Assembly (NCBI GenBank): GCA_026874595.1
Contig: CM049319.1
Location: 54,574,917-54,638,916 of the forward strand
Source of the DNA: Sipunculus nudus
Lineage: Eukaryota; Annelida; Sipuncula; Golfingiida; Sipunculidae
Direction: 5' to 3'
DNA length: 64,000 bases
The notes below the pieces were generated by a model, which did not search any database, had not been told where the DNA came from, and saw only the letters and a program-made list of their open reading frames with translations. The translations under genes and the position numbers were made by a program. Positions within the stretch are counted from its first letter, which is position 1. The number at the start of each line of letters is the position of its first letter. Below, piece by piece: positions 13,401 to 28,000 of this stretch.

Positions 13401-16400
13401 GGACAGAGAGTAATAATTAGTTATGTAAGTTGCCGCGTGGTAGCAGTACCGGCACTAAGTGCGACACAGTGAGAGCCGTTTGATATCTCAGTCAGAGCCA
13501 TTTCATTGACTGGGCCAGTCTACACGGAGGGAGGTCCATGAAAAATCTCCTTGGAGACCTTATATATGGTCTCTGTTACCCATAACCTCCGAGCTGTGCT
13601 TCCGTTGATTGGGAATACCACCTACAAACTTTGGCATTCAGAAGTTAAATTCCTTTTGTGAATGTCTTCTAAGTCAGCTGAGTGTCATGACCCCAGGGTC
13701 ACTTGATTTTAGGTAATCGGAATCACCAAGATATGTTTTACATTCAGAGGATTCTATGAGATTCATTCCTGGGATGAGGTCAATGAACCTTCACAAAGAT
13801 TTGTGATCTCTGACTTCTTCTTGGTCTGCATGATTTCAACTGAGAAAATAATGTAGCGTGATGAGAGATCCCTGGTTGAAATATTATGAAATAGCCGATC
13901 AAATTATCTAAAACTTGTCACAACTGCATAATTTTTTTCCAGAAAGTATTGCTGCGCCTGGATATAAAAAGAGGGCAAGGTTCAAGTTCTCTGCCTCTGT
14001 CTGTAAGCTTCAGAAGGAGATCATGGAAACATTTAAAGATGGACTCAGCCAAGTATTGCTCGGTAGGCAAGTTAATTTTTTTTCGTAGAACAGTTCCTTT
14101 ATTCGAGTAATATCAATTAGTGTCTAAAACTCTTAGCTAAACCCCTGTATCCGCACAGCAAACGTGAATATCTCATCATAAACTGCCAAAGTACGGTGAA
14201 AGCACATGTATCACTCAATGTTTGTTTTATTTTTCGTTATTATGACATATTTTTTATCCAAGTTGAAAGTCAAAATACGTCATTTAGGTAAAATAACTTT
14301 CTCTGAAAAGAATATCTTTCATTATACCACAAACATGCCAGGTATTTGTTTTACATTTAAAGATGAACAGAACCGAGCATTGTTCGGTAGGCAAGTTTAT
14401 TTTTTTTTTTCGCAGTACAGTTTCTTCTGCAATTTAATGTATATATCTCATCATTTACTGCCAAAAATACGAGGAAGCACATGTATCGTTCAATGTTTAT
14501 TTTACATTTATTCTGTCTAAGTAAAAAGACAACATACGTAATTTAGGTAAAGTTACTTTTGCTGAATAAATATGTTTCAGTAAACCACGAACAAGCCATA
14601 TTTGTTTGAGGAACTTTCCTTTTTCGGATTTAATGTTATATTTACATGTTGATTAATCATTAATATTTAATTTCCAATCACATGTAGAATTCAACGTTTA
14701 TTTTAATGTTTGCATTTACATTACATTTACCCTAGAAACAAGACGGTACATATATTATCATATTTGACAGAACCATAATTATATATAAAATAACTGTTGC
14801 TGAAAATGCATGTTTACCTATCAGTGAAAAAAACGAATAAAGCCAAACATATACGTTTCCCTTAAAAAATCTCCTTTCATGGCTTGAGACAAAAACCATA
14901 ATTTGGCATGCATGTTTATTCAAACCTGTCCATTAAAAAACGCGATGCCCCTGATCAGACTCTGTTGTTGCATAATAATCGGACATAGTCAAATAATTCT
15001 GTTCCAGCCCGCAAGAAGTACCGTTGTACAGAGTTGTGTCAGGTGAATTTTGTTAACCTCCAGTGCGGACAAAGACGCCTCATCCACAGACATCTGATGC
15101 CGAGGCAGGTCAGGGCCGACTTTGAACTTGAGGTCAGCCCGAAATCGCCGACAAGTAAGCAAATTCGTCTTAAATCACAATCATAAATTTTACGATGCAG
15201 GGATGGTAACATGGTTAACCCATTAGCATTAGCATAGCCACTTCAGCCAGCGACAAAAAACTAATATTCATTATTTGCTGGCGGAAAAAAAACGCCACTC
15301 AAATGACACCTAGAACCTTGATTAGTTTTTTTTTCCGTTTCCTTGCTTCCTTTTTTTGTAATAGTCGCTTCGTTACATGTTTCCGTTGACATGGTTTACT
15401 TTTCTGATTACTAGTTCATTAGTTTCTCTGTTTATTTTGCATACTTTTAAATAGTCGCTTTGGTCACATTTTTCTGCTGCCATAGTTATTTTCTGGTTAA
15501 TTGCTATGGTTGACTAGCTTTTACGCTTCTTTGCTTACTTTTTAGCTCAGCTGACTGTAAGTCATCTGAGGTATAGGTATGGCGATTTGTCCGTCGTCCG
15601 TCCGGTCGTCTGGCCGTCCGGTCGTCCGTTAGCAGGGCACAAATCGTAACCGCTGAACCTAGAAGCCTGTAACTGAAAACCTATGAAGGTTCATAAAAAA
15701 ATCTCCTAGGATACCTGAAATTAGGTCACTGCGACCTATATCCTCCGAGCTATGGGGCTTGTAAGTAAACCCCCCCCCCCCCAGAATAATAAAAAAAATT
15801 GGATACAAAACCTCCAATAACTTGATAATTAATGCATTGATTGTCATGAAACTTGCCTTGAATATTTAACAGGACTAGTTCTGTCAGTTCCCGAAAAGTG
15901 GTGGCGCAACCTGTATTTTTTCTTATTTTTACGAATATTTTTCTATTTTTTTTAAATATTAAATGACAACAATCATATAAATTTCTCAGCTGTGATTCCA
16001 TCTTGTGTCTCAAAACCTGGTGTGTTTATTGATCACAAGTGGATGCCCTATAGTAATCCCCCTGTTTGTCTGTCTGTTCGTCTGTCCGTCTGTCTGTCGA
16101 TCCATTTATCCACACAAATTTGTTTCCAGATGATAACTCAAGGTTGGATTGACATATGGATTTCAAACACGACTTACAAATGGTCCACCACTTAAAAAAG
16201 AACCTGTATGATTTTTGAGGTTTCATGAGTTCAAAGGTCAGGGTCACAAGACTCACTTATTTAAAAAGATTATGGCTATATTTTAAGCCAAGTTTTTTTA
16301 TCCCAAACCTCCACTTTCACATTGAGCCGACTTGCCAGTATGGGGAAGGCAGAGATGAATTTGGGGTCACAAGGTCAAAGATCAAGGTCACTGGGGCCCT

Positions 16401-19400
16401 CTCTTCACAACTTAGTTTCCATTTGATATCTCCAGTTTAGTTGGACATATTGGTTTAAAATTTAATTATATATGGCTCACAACTTAAGTAAGAACCCTGT
16501 CGATTTTGGTGTCTTAAGGTTAAAGGTCAAGGTCACAGGCCCCATTTCTTTAAAAAGAATGTGTATGAATTTCATGCAAAATTTTTCATCACAAACCTTC
16601 CATCTTCAAGATATTACTCACCTGCCGATAAGGGAAGATTCTTTTTGATTTGTGGTCATAGGTCAAGGTCACAGGGCCCATCCATTCACAAATTAGTTTA
16701 TGGATGATAATTAACCATTGGCTAGACAGATTGGCTTCAAACTTGACCTATTAATGACCCACCACTTAAGTAAGAAACATTTTGATTTTCAGGCTCCAGA
16801 GGTCAAAGGTGAAGCTCACAGGACCATCATTCTGAAAAATTTCTTCCAAATATCTATATAGACAAATACAGCTGAGCGTTGACACCCCTGGGTCCCTAGT
16901 TAATAGTCACATTGGTTACATGGTTCCGTTGCCCTGGTTACTTTTCCTTATTGTCCTATTTTATTTATTTTTACTTCTTTTTTACACAGATAGATGTAAC
17001 ATCCGCTGCATCCGAAGAAGAACAGAAAAACGGTTGAAGAGAACTATGAGAAGACTGAAGCATGCCATAGACAAAAATCAGTTCAAGATAAGGTATACAA
17101 TGAAATATTGTTTTTTTGCGTAAATTAGGGTAGGAGTTAATTTGATAATACAGTATAAATGGGGGAGGAGAGTCCTTGATTTTTAAAAGGGGGGGGGGGG
17201 GGTCTAAGGAAAAATGATGAGAAAACTTTTAAGTTTAAAGGTCCTCCGACCTGGGAAGGGGGGGGGGGGGGTTCCAGGCCTCAACATTGATTTAAACCCC
17301 TTAAAAAAGGCCCAGTGGCTTAAAGGGGGAGAGTCCAAATCGCTTGGACCCCCCTCTGGATTCGCTACGGAAATATTTTTTTTTATCATTTATAACACAT
17401 ATTCTTCAATATTTGTCGCTGCTGGGAGTATTTTTTCAGATCATTAATTAAAAATATTCTTTTTATCCATAGACTGTATCTATTTGCAATAATATATGTA
17501 ATCCGATGGTTTAATGGGTCAGGTTACTTAGAATCAACTGCTGTTTTTAGGTCACATGCACGAATGCCCTAGCCACAAAAGCCCCGTCTGATGTATGGTG
17601 TAAAATGTGTTATTTTATTGGACGGAAGTGGTTGAAAAAAAGGAGAAAGGGAAAGAGTTTTTTTTTGTCAGTCATGCACGTGTCAGATTCACCTGTGCAA
17701 AAATAGTAGTGGGTTCCATTGTCGACAAACTATATTACTTTTCGTTAATTCCGACTTACATTTAGCCGAGCTGACTGAAATGACTTCATGGGTTAAGCTA
17801 GCATTCCGTATATGCGTATATGCTGCAGGCATAAGTACGTGTGATGCAGCTAGTTAACGTACGCCTGTAATTGCGTATGCGGTACACGTTTGCAGTAAAA
17901 CTAGGAATAAAGCGCTGCTGGAGTTGAGAAGACATCTGTCAGAGGTATACCCTAACACTGACGTTAAAGCGTGGAATTTTCCCATCCATTTTATTCATGC
18001 GTATACGTTTACAGTTGCTACAGTGAGCGACAAAACGTGCTGCAAACGTAAATATGCATACGTACTGCACACACATATATGGAGTCATTCAGAGAGTATA
18101 TAATGTGTCGGATCTGTAGCTGCAAAGTCATACATGCCGCATTTGTGCTGCATACGCATTATATAGAACTTCAAGAGAATTTAATATGTCCGATTTCTCC
18201 CTGCGTACGCATACGTACCGCAAAAAAATACTACATACGCATATATATGGAATGCCACCGTAACCAAGTTGTTGACAAATCACAATTTACAAAATGAAAG
18301 AATAAATGTTTGACTAACTGTCTATGTACAAAACGTAAGTGACGTCATGCTTTAGCCTCGATGTGGTATATAGACGGGTCAAAGGTTGAATACACTATGT
18401 ACATATTTGTTACATCTTCCCTCCTCTGAGTAAAGTTACCTGGAGCTAACAAAACCATCAGAAAGATTTGAGGATATGCCCATTTTATTATGATCTGATC
18501 TGATCATAACATCAGATATAAATTCAGATATCAGATATTAAATTGTACAATCATAACGCATATAATGGTCACACAGTTGTCTAATTTCTTCACCAGTTTA
18601 TTACCGTATCCCCTAATAATCTAATTTGGACATATTTCTATTAAGTTGCTTGTCTTTATGTAACCCTTACTACAAGTTCGTCCGCTTAACGTTTCTTTCA
18701 CCTGAGCGCCATGACCTATGTGTCACTTGTTTATTTATCAGGTTTGACGGACAGGTGTATGAGGTTACTAAGCGATCATTCCGGGCCGACCAAATAGAGG
18801 CGACATGTCGACCTGGACAGGTCCTTGTGGAGGACAAATGCGGTTAGTTTGATACTGTACCGTTTAAACCTACCACTATTGATTCCTAAACTTACCCTTA
18901 TGAGAGTTAGGATAAAGCTGTACCTCTATATGTTACAAGATATACGTTAACGTGCAGTTGCCCCCTATTTGTGCAGTTAAAAGTGGAAATGTGCATTTGT
19001 AATTCTGGATTTGTGCAGTTCTAAAATTTAAAGACAGACTGGAAAGAAACACTATTACGCCAATGATTGAATAATTAAATTTCTTCGATCACTCGGGCGC
19101 AGGCTATACACCACACGTCTGGCTCTAATATGAGTTTGCAAATATTTCGTTATATTTCTGTATAATTAAATAGATTTTGTCATATTTTCATTCTTAGTTT
19201 CATCATAATATTCATGTTTTATTAAAAAAAACAATATATACAGACTTGAAATCTTCTGATTATGGTTCAGCATTAAAAAAGAAAGTCCTCTGTCTCTGAG
19301 GATCCCGGTGTCATGGCGTCCACATTTGTATATAGTTGGGCCCAACGGGGCGCATTTAATGCTGCCGTGAAACGCTAGTTGAGAAGGCTGTGAAGTTCTA

Positions 19401-21972
19401 AATTTTCTTTAAAATTTACTCGATCTCAGGTAATGGTTCGAATTTTGCACATTTTTAAATTAACCCATTCACCTACCTTTTAAAAAAAATTGTGATTTCT
19501 AGCTTCCTCTGTGTATATATATTAATGATGAAATGTTATATTGGTTGCGAAATGTTCTTATAAGACCTTTGTGCAGGATGTATGAATTTTTTTTATCAAC
19601 AACATGTTTGTAAACACAGCAATGTTGACAAACGGGAAAACATGTAACTTAAGGTGGTTGGTTCATATATGAGGAGGTAGAAAGGTTACTTGTTGCAAAC
19701 GCCGTTTGCAAAGCTCTTGCTTCCTTGATTTGCCGCAAGGTGTCTTTATTGAATTTGTTTTGATTATTTTGGTTGGCCCCCATATATTAAAAACATTTTG
19801 ATATTAACAAAATACACAGCATGTCTGCGGTGATATCCATGTTTTCTGGCCAAACTTTTTCATAGCTTCAAGGGATTGCCTTTAGTTTATAACGGTCAGA
19901 TAGGTGATCGGCCACTTTAAATAATCTGAATATCAACAGAAAAATGTCCATCAAGGTCTTTTTGGAACCCTGCAAGCTAAGGAACATATATATGTATAGT
20001 ATGATAAATTAACCTCAAGTGCCAGATTTGAAGGTACATGGTACATTTGCCCCATCACTATATTAGTCCTAACGCGTAATATAAAAAAACTAGATATACG
20101 AAAATCTATGCAATTAAATAAAGTGGTTCCCTACAATGACGACCACCTTGGGGACTGACCAAATTTTGGAGTGGTCGTATTTGTGAAATTCTAAGTTACT
20201 CGGGTTTTATATTCGGGACCAAGAAAAGTGGTCGTGATTGTGGGATGGTCGCAAGGCGGTGCTCCACTGTACTGTTCTAATCATCTCCTTTCTATTTCAG
20301 CAGCGCCAGTACAAACTCTTCCATATAAACTTAATGTTAATGTTATTCTTAAGTTATTAAACATGGATAAACAAAAAATATAAGTCCTTTTTCTGGCTGC
20401 GTGTTCCCCTTGTGACTTTCCAGGCTACTGGAAAAGCCAAGAGAGACAAACCAGGGGCAGCTTTTTCGACCTAAACAAAATCTTGCTATATAATGCATTT
20501 AAGATAACCCACAATCGCATGATTACAACCTAAATCCTCAAAAAATAATCTACACCTTGGAGATGGGCCCCCCCCCCCCCCCCCCCCCCCCCAATTCTAA
20601 ATTGCTGTTTCCGCCCCTGCTTACCAAATTAGACACCTGCTGAGGGCTTTATCAATGTACGGAATCGTCGTTTTCACACTTGTGAATGTCGTTGGAATAT
20701 AAACAAGCATATTTTAAGGTTAGGTTGGTCTGTTCGCTGCAATTTTATACCCATAATCTGTGAGAAGTTATAAAAAAATTGTTTCTTATTAATAATTTCA
20801 CCACTGACAGTTATAAATGTAGGTTCAACTGTCACTCAAACGTGTCATTTAAGAATCTCTAATGTTGGAGGCAAAAAAAGGTGTGATGTGGAAAAGGCTG
20901 GTAAATTCAATGACTCTTATTCCGCCAGTGTCCTGCAGCCATGGGTCGTACTTCGACACGAGTGCTCGGCGTTGTCAGTCGTGTCCGCTAGGGGCGTACC
21001 AGGACGAGGAGGGGCAGCTCAGTTGTAAGCTCTGTCCGCAAGGGGTCGGGCTCGGTAGACACGGCGCCAAAAATGTCAGCGAGTGCGCAGGTAGGCGTGG
21101 TATCCCCATTCAGCTTGAATGTTTATGTTCAATATTTTACATCTCATTCGCAAAATAATCTATTTTAGTTTCATTTATATTTCATAAAAAGGGCTTTCCT
21201 ACTCAACACGATCGAGGACACCCTCTTTTCTGCTCAAAACATTTTTCAGCAATGGCCGGGACTACTTGCCAACGGTCAAACGTTAAAAATTTAAAGATCA
21301 ATATTTGTTACGTTTCAAGGAACAAGCTTCTTTTAACATTTCACATGTGCATGCTTACGTAGTATTTCCTATTCCGTGTAGCCATTACTACAAAAACACC
21401 TTTGTTCATGTAATTTGCGTTGAAACAATTCTTATCCAACGGACTTCATTGTCCTCTTCACTACATTTATACCTACGCCGCTGGTGTTTATGGAACCCCA
21501 AGTGCATTGTGGGGATTGAATCACTATACATACAATCCCTAACCAATGGAGTCGTATTCTTGTACTATTTTTATTCAGTGTAATTGAATTCTTGGTAGAT
21601 CAGAATGCAGATGGAACAGCCTCACCCATCAGCATTTTAAGTGCAGACTTATAATTATTTTAGATTTCGTACAAATTCTTGCGCTCTTCACATTTACATT
21701 TACGTAAATATCTCATTAAGTTTTATTTATCTTAACAGTTATTTTTAAGTTTTGTCTTTGTAAGTTCATTTCTATATGTAAATTCTTGATTATGTAATTT
21801 TCGTGAATAAAATGTCTTCGGAATTTCGTGATCGAATGTAATAATACTTTCATGTGGGACCTGCATTTACAGAGAAAGGTTTCATTTTATGTTATGGCCA
21901 TACTGTTTACTTGATGTAAATCATTTTATTTTGTACAAATCAATACACACATGCACACACATATATATATAT

Positions 21973-22033
<61 letters not shown>

Positions 22034-25000
22034 GTGGAAATATGTATGCTGACTACAGAATTAAATAATACGAAACCTCAATAATATACAAACCCATATA
22101 TTTTTTTCTTGGTCAGGTCAGTGTGACCCCGGTCACTACTCGGCCAGCGGATTTAAACCTTGTACCAAGTGTCCAGTAGGGACGTACCAGGCTGACCACG
22201 GCCGGACAAACTGTCTGTCCTGTGGTAAAGGCGTCCTCACCGCCAGCACTGGCTCAACAGGCTTCCAGCAGTGTCTGGTTAAAGGTAAAACACGTACAAT
22301 TTTTATTTTAATTGTATCCCCAGACAAAATTGGGATACTATAGTTTCACGACGGTCCCGCCGCCGCCGCCGCCGCCGCAGAAAAACCTTGTACAAACTTT
22401 ACATTTGTATTGATATAGGTAAGGGGACGAAGTCTATTTAAAATGGGGTCATGATCGACCTATGCTAGGAGAGTGACCTTGACCTTGAATAGGTCCATTT
22501 TTGCTGAAAATAACACAAATTCTTAAATATCTCATGTAAGCTTGCATGGACTGTTCCAAAAATCAAGGTGACCGAAGATCTTGGATAGCCTTGTGATATA
22601 CCGGAAACTAGTGGCGCCACCTATTATCCTTTTCTTGTTTTTACGCCTTTTAATACCCCTATAATTGGCACTTGACAGTACTGTAAGCATTATAAGTCAA
22701 AAACTAATGGACAGATTTCTTTCATATTATGCACTTGAAGAGAGATGGGTTATGGGATGAGGTCTATTTACATTTGGGTCATGACCTTTACCATGAGAAT
22801 GGCCTTGACCATTAATGTGTCCATATTTGGTGAAAATCACACACCTCTTATGATATCTCAAGTGTTGATAGCCATATGGATTTCAAACGTGACTTATATA
22901 TGGCCCACCACTAAAGTAAGAACCCTATAGGTTCTAGGGTCATGGTCAAGGTCACATGACTCGCATCTTAAAAGATACTGTGGATGCATTTTAAGCCAAA
23001 CTTTCATTCCATCTTGAATATATAGCTCACTTGCCAATAGTGGATGATCCATATCAATTTTTGGGTCACAAGAACAAAGGTCAAGGCCACAGGAGCTATC
23101 TGTCAAAAATTAGTTTCTGGATGATAATTCCTGCTTTTATTAATGTATTGATTTCAAACTTGACTTATATACGTCCCATTGAAAAAGCTAGACTCCAATT
23201 GATTTTGGGGTCTTGAGGTCAAAGGTCAAGGTCACATGACACATCTTTAAAAAGATTGTGGATGCATTTTCAGCCAATCATTTCATCTCAGACCTTTCAT
23301 CTTGCACATGTAGTTCATCTGCCGATAGAGGGAGACCCCTATCAATTTTGAGGTCATAAGGTCAAAGGTGAAGGTCACAGGAGCCATTTGTCCAAAAATT
23401 AGTTTCTGGATGATAATTCCTGCTTTTATTGATGTATATATTTCATACTTGGCTTGTATATGTCCCATTGGAAAAGCAAGACCTGAATTGATTTTGGGGT
23501 CATGAGGTCAAAGGTCAAGGTCACAGGACACATCTTCAAAAAGATTGTGGATGCATTTTCAGCCAAACATTTCATCTCAGACATTTCATCTTGCACATAC
23601 AGTTCCCCTGTCAATAGAGGAAGACGCCTGTCAGTTTCTTGGATAGCCTTGTGATGTGCCAAAAGGTCAAGGTCACAGGACTAACATCTTCAAAAAGATT
23701 GTGGATTGATAGATGGAAGAAACAATAATTGCTTGCCAAGTGTCAGTATATGCTGCTAAAAATGGGGGCCTATTCTTAAAGGGGGGCCGTACTATGTCTG
23801 GGGATACTCTGGTGCCAAGAAATGTTTAGTTTTTTTTTTACAACCAGGAAAGTTCAGGACAGCTGATACCGTACCCTGTACGTTCTCTGCGTCGTACGTA
23901 GACAGCTCAGGTTAAAGTTTAACTTTTTATATCTCAGCCATCACATGCTTTATTGTTTCACATCTCATATATGTACTGCATAGGCGTTATGACCTGAACC
24001 CCCCCCCCCCCCTTGTGATTTCGGGTCAAGAGGATAAATGTTAAAGTCATAGGTCACCGTTGAATATGAAGAAGTCAGGTTAATTTTTTTTTGTATACTG
24101 TATAAACAGGAAATTTTATTTTGATAGGTCTGATTATAGTATATACATGTCATGAATATTTATGACTTCAACCCTCTTGGACAACCAATCAGTTAACGGT
24201 TGTCAGCGTTAACGCTTAATGGCTTGCTTTCGCCATAGTTGTGTTGTAGGGGTGCTCCTCCCTTCCCCGCAAAAAAAACGTGAGAAAATGAGCAAGAAAT
24301 CTATTTATTCGGTCAGACATAGACAACCGGCAAAATCTGGAGAGAGGCATATAATTTTTCTTTTTTGGAGGGAAACGGCAAAAAATAACAGCCTTCATGA
24401 TAAATCTGTCTTAAGCAAAGGAAAATGCGTACGGAAAAATGCTAGTCTTGCTTCATAAAAAGGACGGCGAATTACACAGGTAACATGTAACAATTAAAAA
24501 TTTAAAAAATTATAGATGGCAGTGTTTGTAAATGAGGAAATATTTTTGACAAATAAATCGGACAATACAATGGTATTTTTCCAGTATAATCATATGGTTT
24601 GAATTTCAGAGAGATGTAAGGCAGGACATTACTTCAGCACTGCAAAAGAAACATGTCTTCCCTGCAACAGGACGTCATACCAGCCCAGCGTTGGCCAGAA
24701 CTTCTGTATAGACTGTCCGCAAAACACTAATACTGACCATGAGGGCGCCACCAGTAGTGACGATTGCAAAGGTAAGTATATGCTGGTTGCTAGCAATGTC
24801 AAATTCACTTACTGGGATGATTCCGTAAAAGGCTGGTTGTATGTCATATACCATTAAGGCCTTTCAGGAAAAAAATTGAAACGGAATTATATAATAAAGT
24901 AATCTATCTGACGTCTATTAACAAAGGATAATCCCTTGACCCTTTCATTTAAATAGGTCATAAAAAGCCGATACCACCCCACACAGGCAAGGTTGTACGT

Positions 25001-28000
25001 ATTGTTTAAATACGCATTTATATTATGTGGGGTGCCCGCCTAAATTTTCCAAACACATTAAGGTAACTGACATAAAGTAAGAGTATTTACTTTTCCTCAC
25101 TTTAACAAATTATTTTTGTTCTATTTAGATTGCCCCCCCCCCCTTTCTGGTGAACCCAAAATGACAGCACTGTCAGTGTTCTCCTTTTATTTCCAGCTCG
25201 GACGTGCGGGGGCCATTTTGGAAAGTTTCAGGGGTTCATCAAAAGCCCCAACTGGCCTGGTGATTACCCCAGTAACGCGGAATGTAACTGGACAATCAAG
25301 CCGGACAAAGGACGCCGTATTCTCATTGTCATCCCCGGCATCTCCATCAGCGAGGAGGACAAATGTGGCGACAGTCTGTCCATGAGGAGGTCTTGTAAGT
25401 ATGTAACCGTGAAAATCCGACTCAGTAAGCATGAGAATCTGGCTGGTAAACCTTCTTGAGTCGTGATACAAGCAATATCGAGGCATGCATCGCAATGGTC
25501 TTCCATCATGTTGCATTCATATTGTGGTAAACAGCGCTTAATCTTACCATTATGCTCCGAATGGTGAATTAACACAAGAGAGCACGTGAATTCACAACTC
25601 AAACTGAAACCTCGTCTCTATGGTTACGAGTCATTTCCAGTATCGCCTACAAGTTGGCTGCGTCTAGAAACTCCTCGAGGCATGCCTGTATACATTCGGT
25701 CAGAAATTCAACAAAATTCAGAGGGGTTTACCAATATGCTGAGTTAAAGCGGAACTTTTTTTCTTTGGTGTTGTTAGCAAGTACACTAAAAATGCTTACG
25801 ATTAGTCTTGTTTATGTTAATTGACAGTGTACCTGTAGGCCATGAGGCGTTGTCAAAATTGACGAAAATATTTGCATGCTTATGGGGCCTATGATGCGAT
25901 CCTCAGACCTAGATGTATAGGCACTTTGACATCCTGTATTCTGGTCGTGATGTCAGAGGGCCGATATGACGCTAGTTAGTACTGAGTTTGTCAATGAAAG
26001 GTAAAAAGTCATTCATCTTGTGTTTTTTTCACAATAAATAAAATATCTCCCAGCTATGGATAAACAGAACAGAATTTGGATACAGGACACGTGACCTCAA
26101 GATGGAAAATAAAACTGGCTTTCCGTGGTATGAAGGTATGGAGCCCTGGATCGACTGCCACGTTATCATATTGGATAAATATATGACAATACGTATTAAA
26201 TTCATCTAACAGTATAAATATCCAAGGGAAATTATAATGTAATTTTATCCGCATTCGTTTCCGGAAACCCTTCCTCTGAAACCTAAGAATTTCCCCATCA
26301 TCATAGGAACTGGTGCCTGACAAAAACTGGTGGCTCCTCCTATAACTTTTTTGCGTGGCTTCCATCCACGGGTCTTTTCAAATATTTTGGGCGTGGTTGA
26401 CGTACAGCCCTGGTATCTTGCCTCTCTATTGATCTTAGATAGCTATATCTCTGGGGCATGATTGTTTGCCATCCTACAACTTTTTTTAACATAGCATTCA
26501 TGTGTGCCACAGTGTGCGTCTTATTTTTGGTGAAAATCACACATATCTCAGGTGTTGTTTGATGTATCATTCTGAAAGTTTGCATTTCCAAATGGATAAC
26601 CTTATGCTGTACACGAAACCTGTGTTGTTACCTCCAACAGTATTTTTGTGGCATCTTGGAATACTTCAGCATCTTTGATCCCAGGAGACATGCCATGCTT
26701 CATTTAATACATGCCAATGAGATTCGGTAGATGTTCATATTCTAGTTAAATACACAAAACTAGAAATCTGCATTTTAAGGAATGCAAGCCTGCCCCATGT
26801 GGGGGTTCCAACTGAGGAATGTTCTTGGAAAACCTTGTTTGCATTCATTTATTCAGCCCATATTCCCAGGTTGATTCGTGTACAAATAACTATACATTTG
26901 TAAATGTTCATTGATGACGCTCCTGAATCGGGATCATGTGTCGGATCTACACCAAAATCTAATCCCTTATTCACTTGCCCACTCCCGAAATGCCCTGAAA
27001 ATTTAATGAGATTCCATTCATGACTGCGTGAGTTATTTTGTGAACGAACACACAAACACATACACACACAAGAACGGGGATGAACGCATACCCTCCTCGA
27101 TGACGCAATTAACATATTCTTACCCGCGTACAGATGATAACATATATAGCTAACATAAATGTTGTGTAAAACAGAATTAAACGATTGTTGGGAATGACAT
27201 CAACCAATCATTTTGATATCTAGAATAACATAGTGTAGTTTGCGTACTATTTCTGGGGGAAATAGGGCCTGAACAACATGCGCTTGCACAATTTAAAGGA
27301 ACAAAGCAACACTGTTTGACTGAGATAAAAGTAAGCTTACAAAATTGCAAATAATCAAAACTGCAATATTATTGCTCAAGTTAAATATAAATTTAAAAGG
27401 TACATACCAGGCTGGGAAGAATGAATGCTGTTTTAACAAGTTATGGCTATATATCTGACGGCAGACACAGTCTAAAGCCGACTCGGGTGTATAACGCCAT
27501 ACCAACGGCTGGCACAGAGTGCGGAGGCAGCCTACAGGGCCAACTGCTCGAATCCAAGATAACCCAAACCCTCTCTGTCACCAATTTTAATGCACCGTGG
27601 GCGGAATCATTACCTGCCTGTGATTGGCCGATAGCCGGTTGGCAGTTGATTGACAACTGGGCCAGGCTATCGGCAAATGACAGAAGACAGCACGGAAGTT
27701 ACAATAGGACACAATGAAAAATAACCCCATGATTGACGTTGAACGTACCACATATGTGAATGTAGGCAGCTAATTTATTCACTGAAGTATCTTAAGATCT
27801 GGATAACCGTGGGCTAAGCCGATTGGCGTGTTTTCGTTCTGCAAGCGTGTTCCTGTTCATGTCCGCACGCTTCATAACGCACGGTTCACGGACATATATG
27901 CATGTATCTTGTACAACCAATCAGTGAATGTCGTTTCATTTCGTAGATTAATATCATGTATCATTTATATATAAGATGCATTGAAAATAATGATAAATTG

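Larger units (their letters stand above)
17093..18741. other. Intron with G runs, a hairpin element and a nested MITE-like insert
   Basis: G runs lie at about 17190-17203 and 17259-17270. A 5' head TTTAGCCGAGCTGACTG (from about 17761) and a matching 3' end (about 18700-18732) bracket a diverged AGCTCAGCTGACT-family element. A possible MITE (17791-18265) lies inside it. Confidence 0.45.

Noticed and set aside
27421-27717. 98-codon open frame in the large CUB intron
   Set aside because: No domain, no conservation visible, and it overlaps a comparable open frame on the other strand; consistent with chance in a less AT-rich patch.
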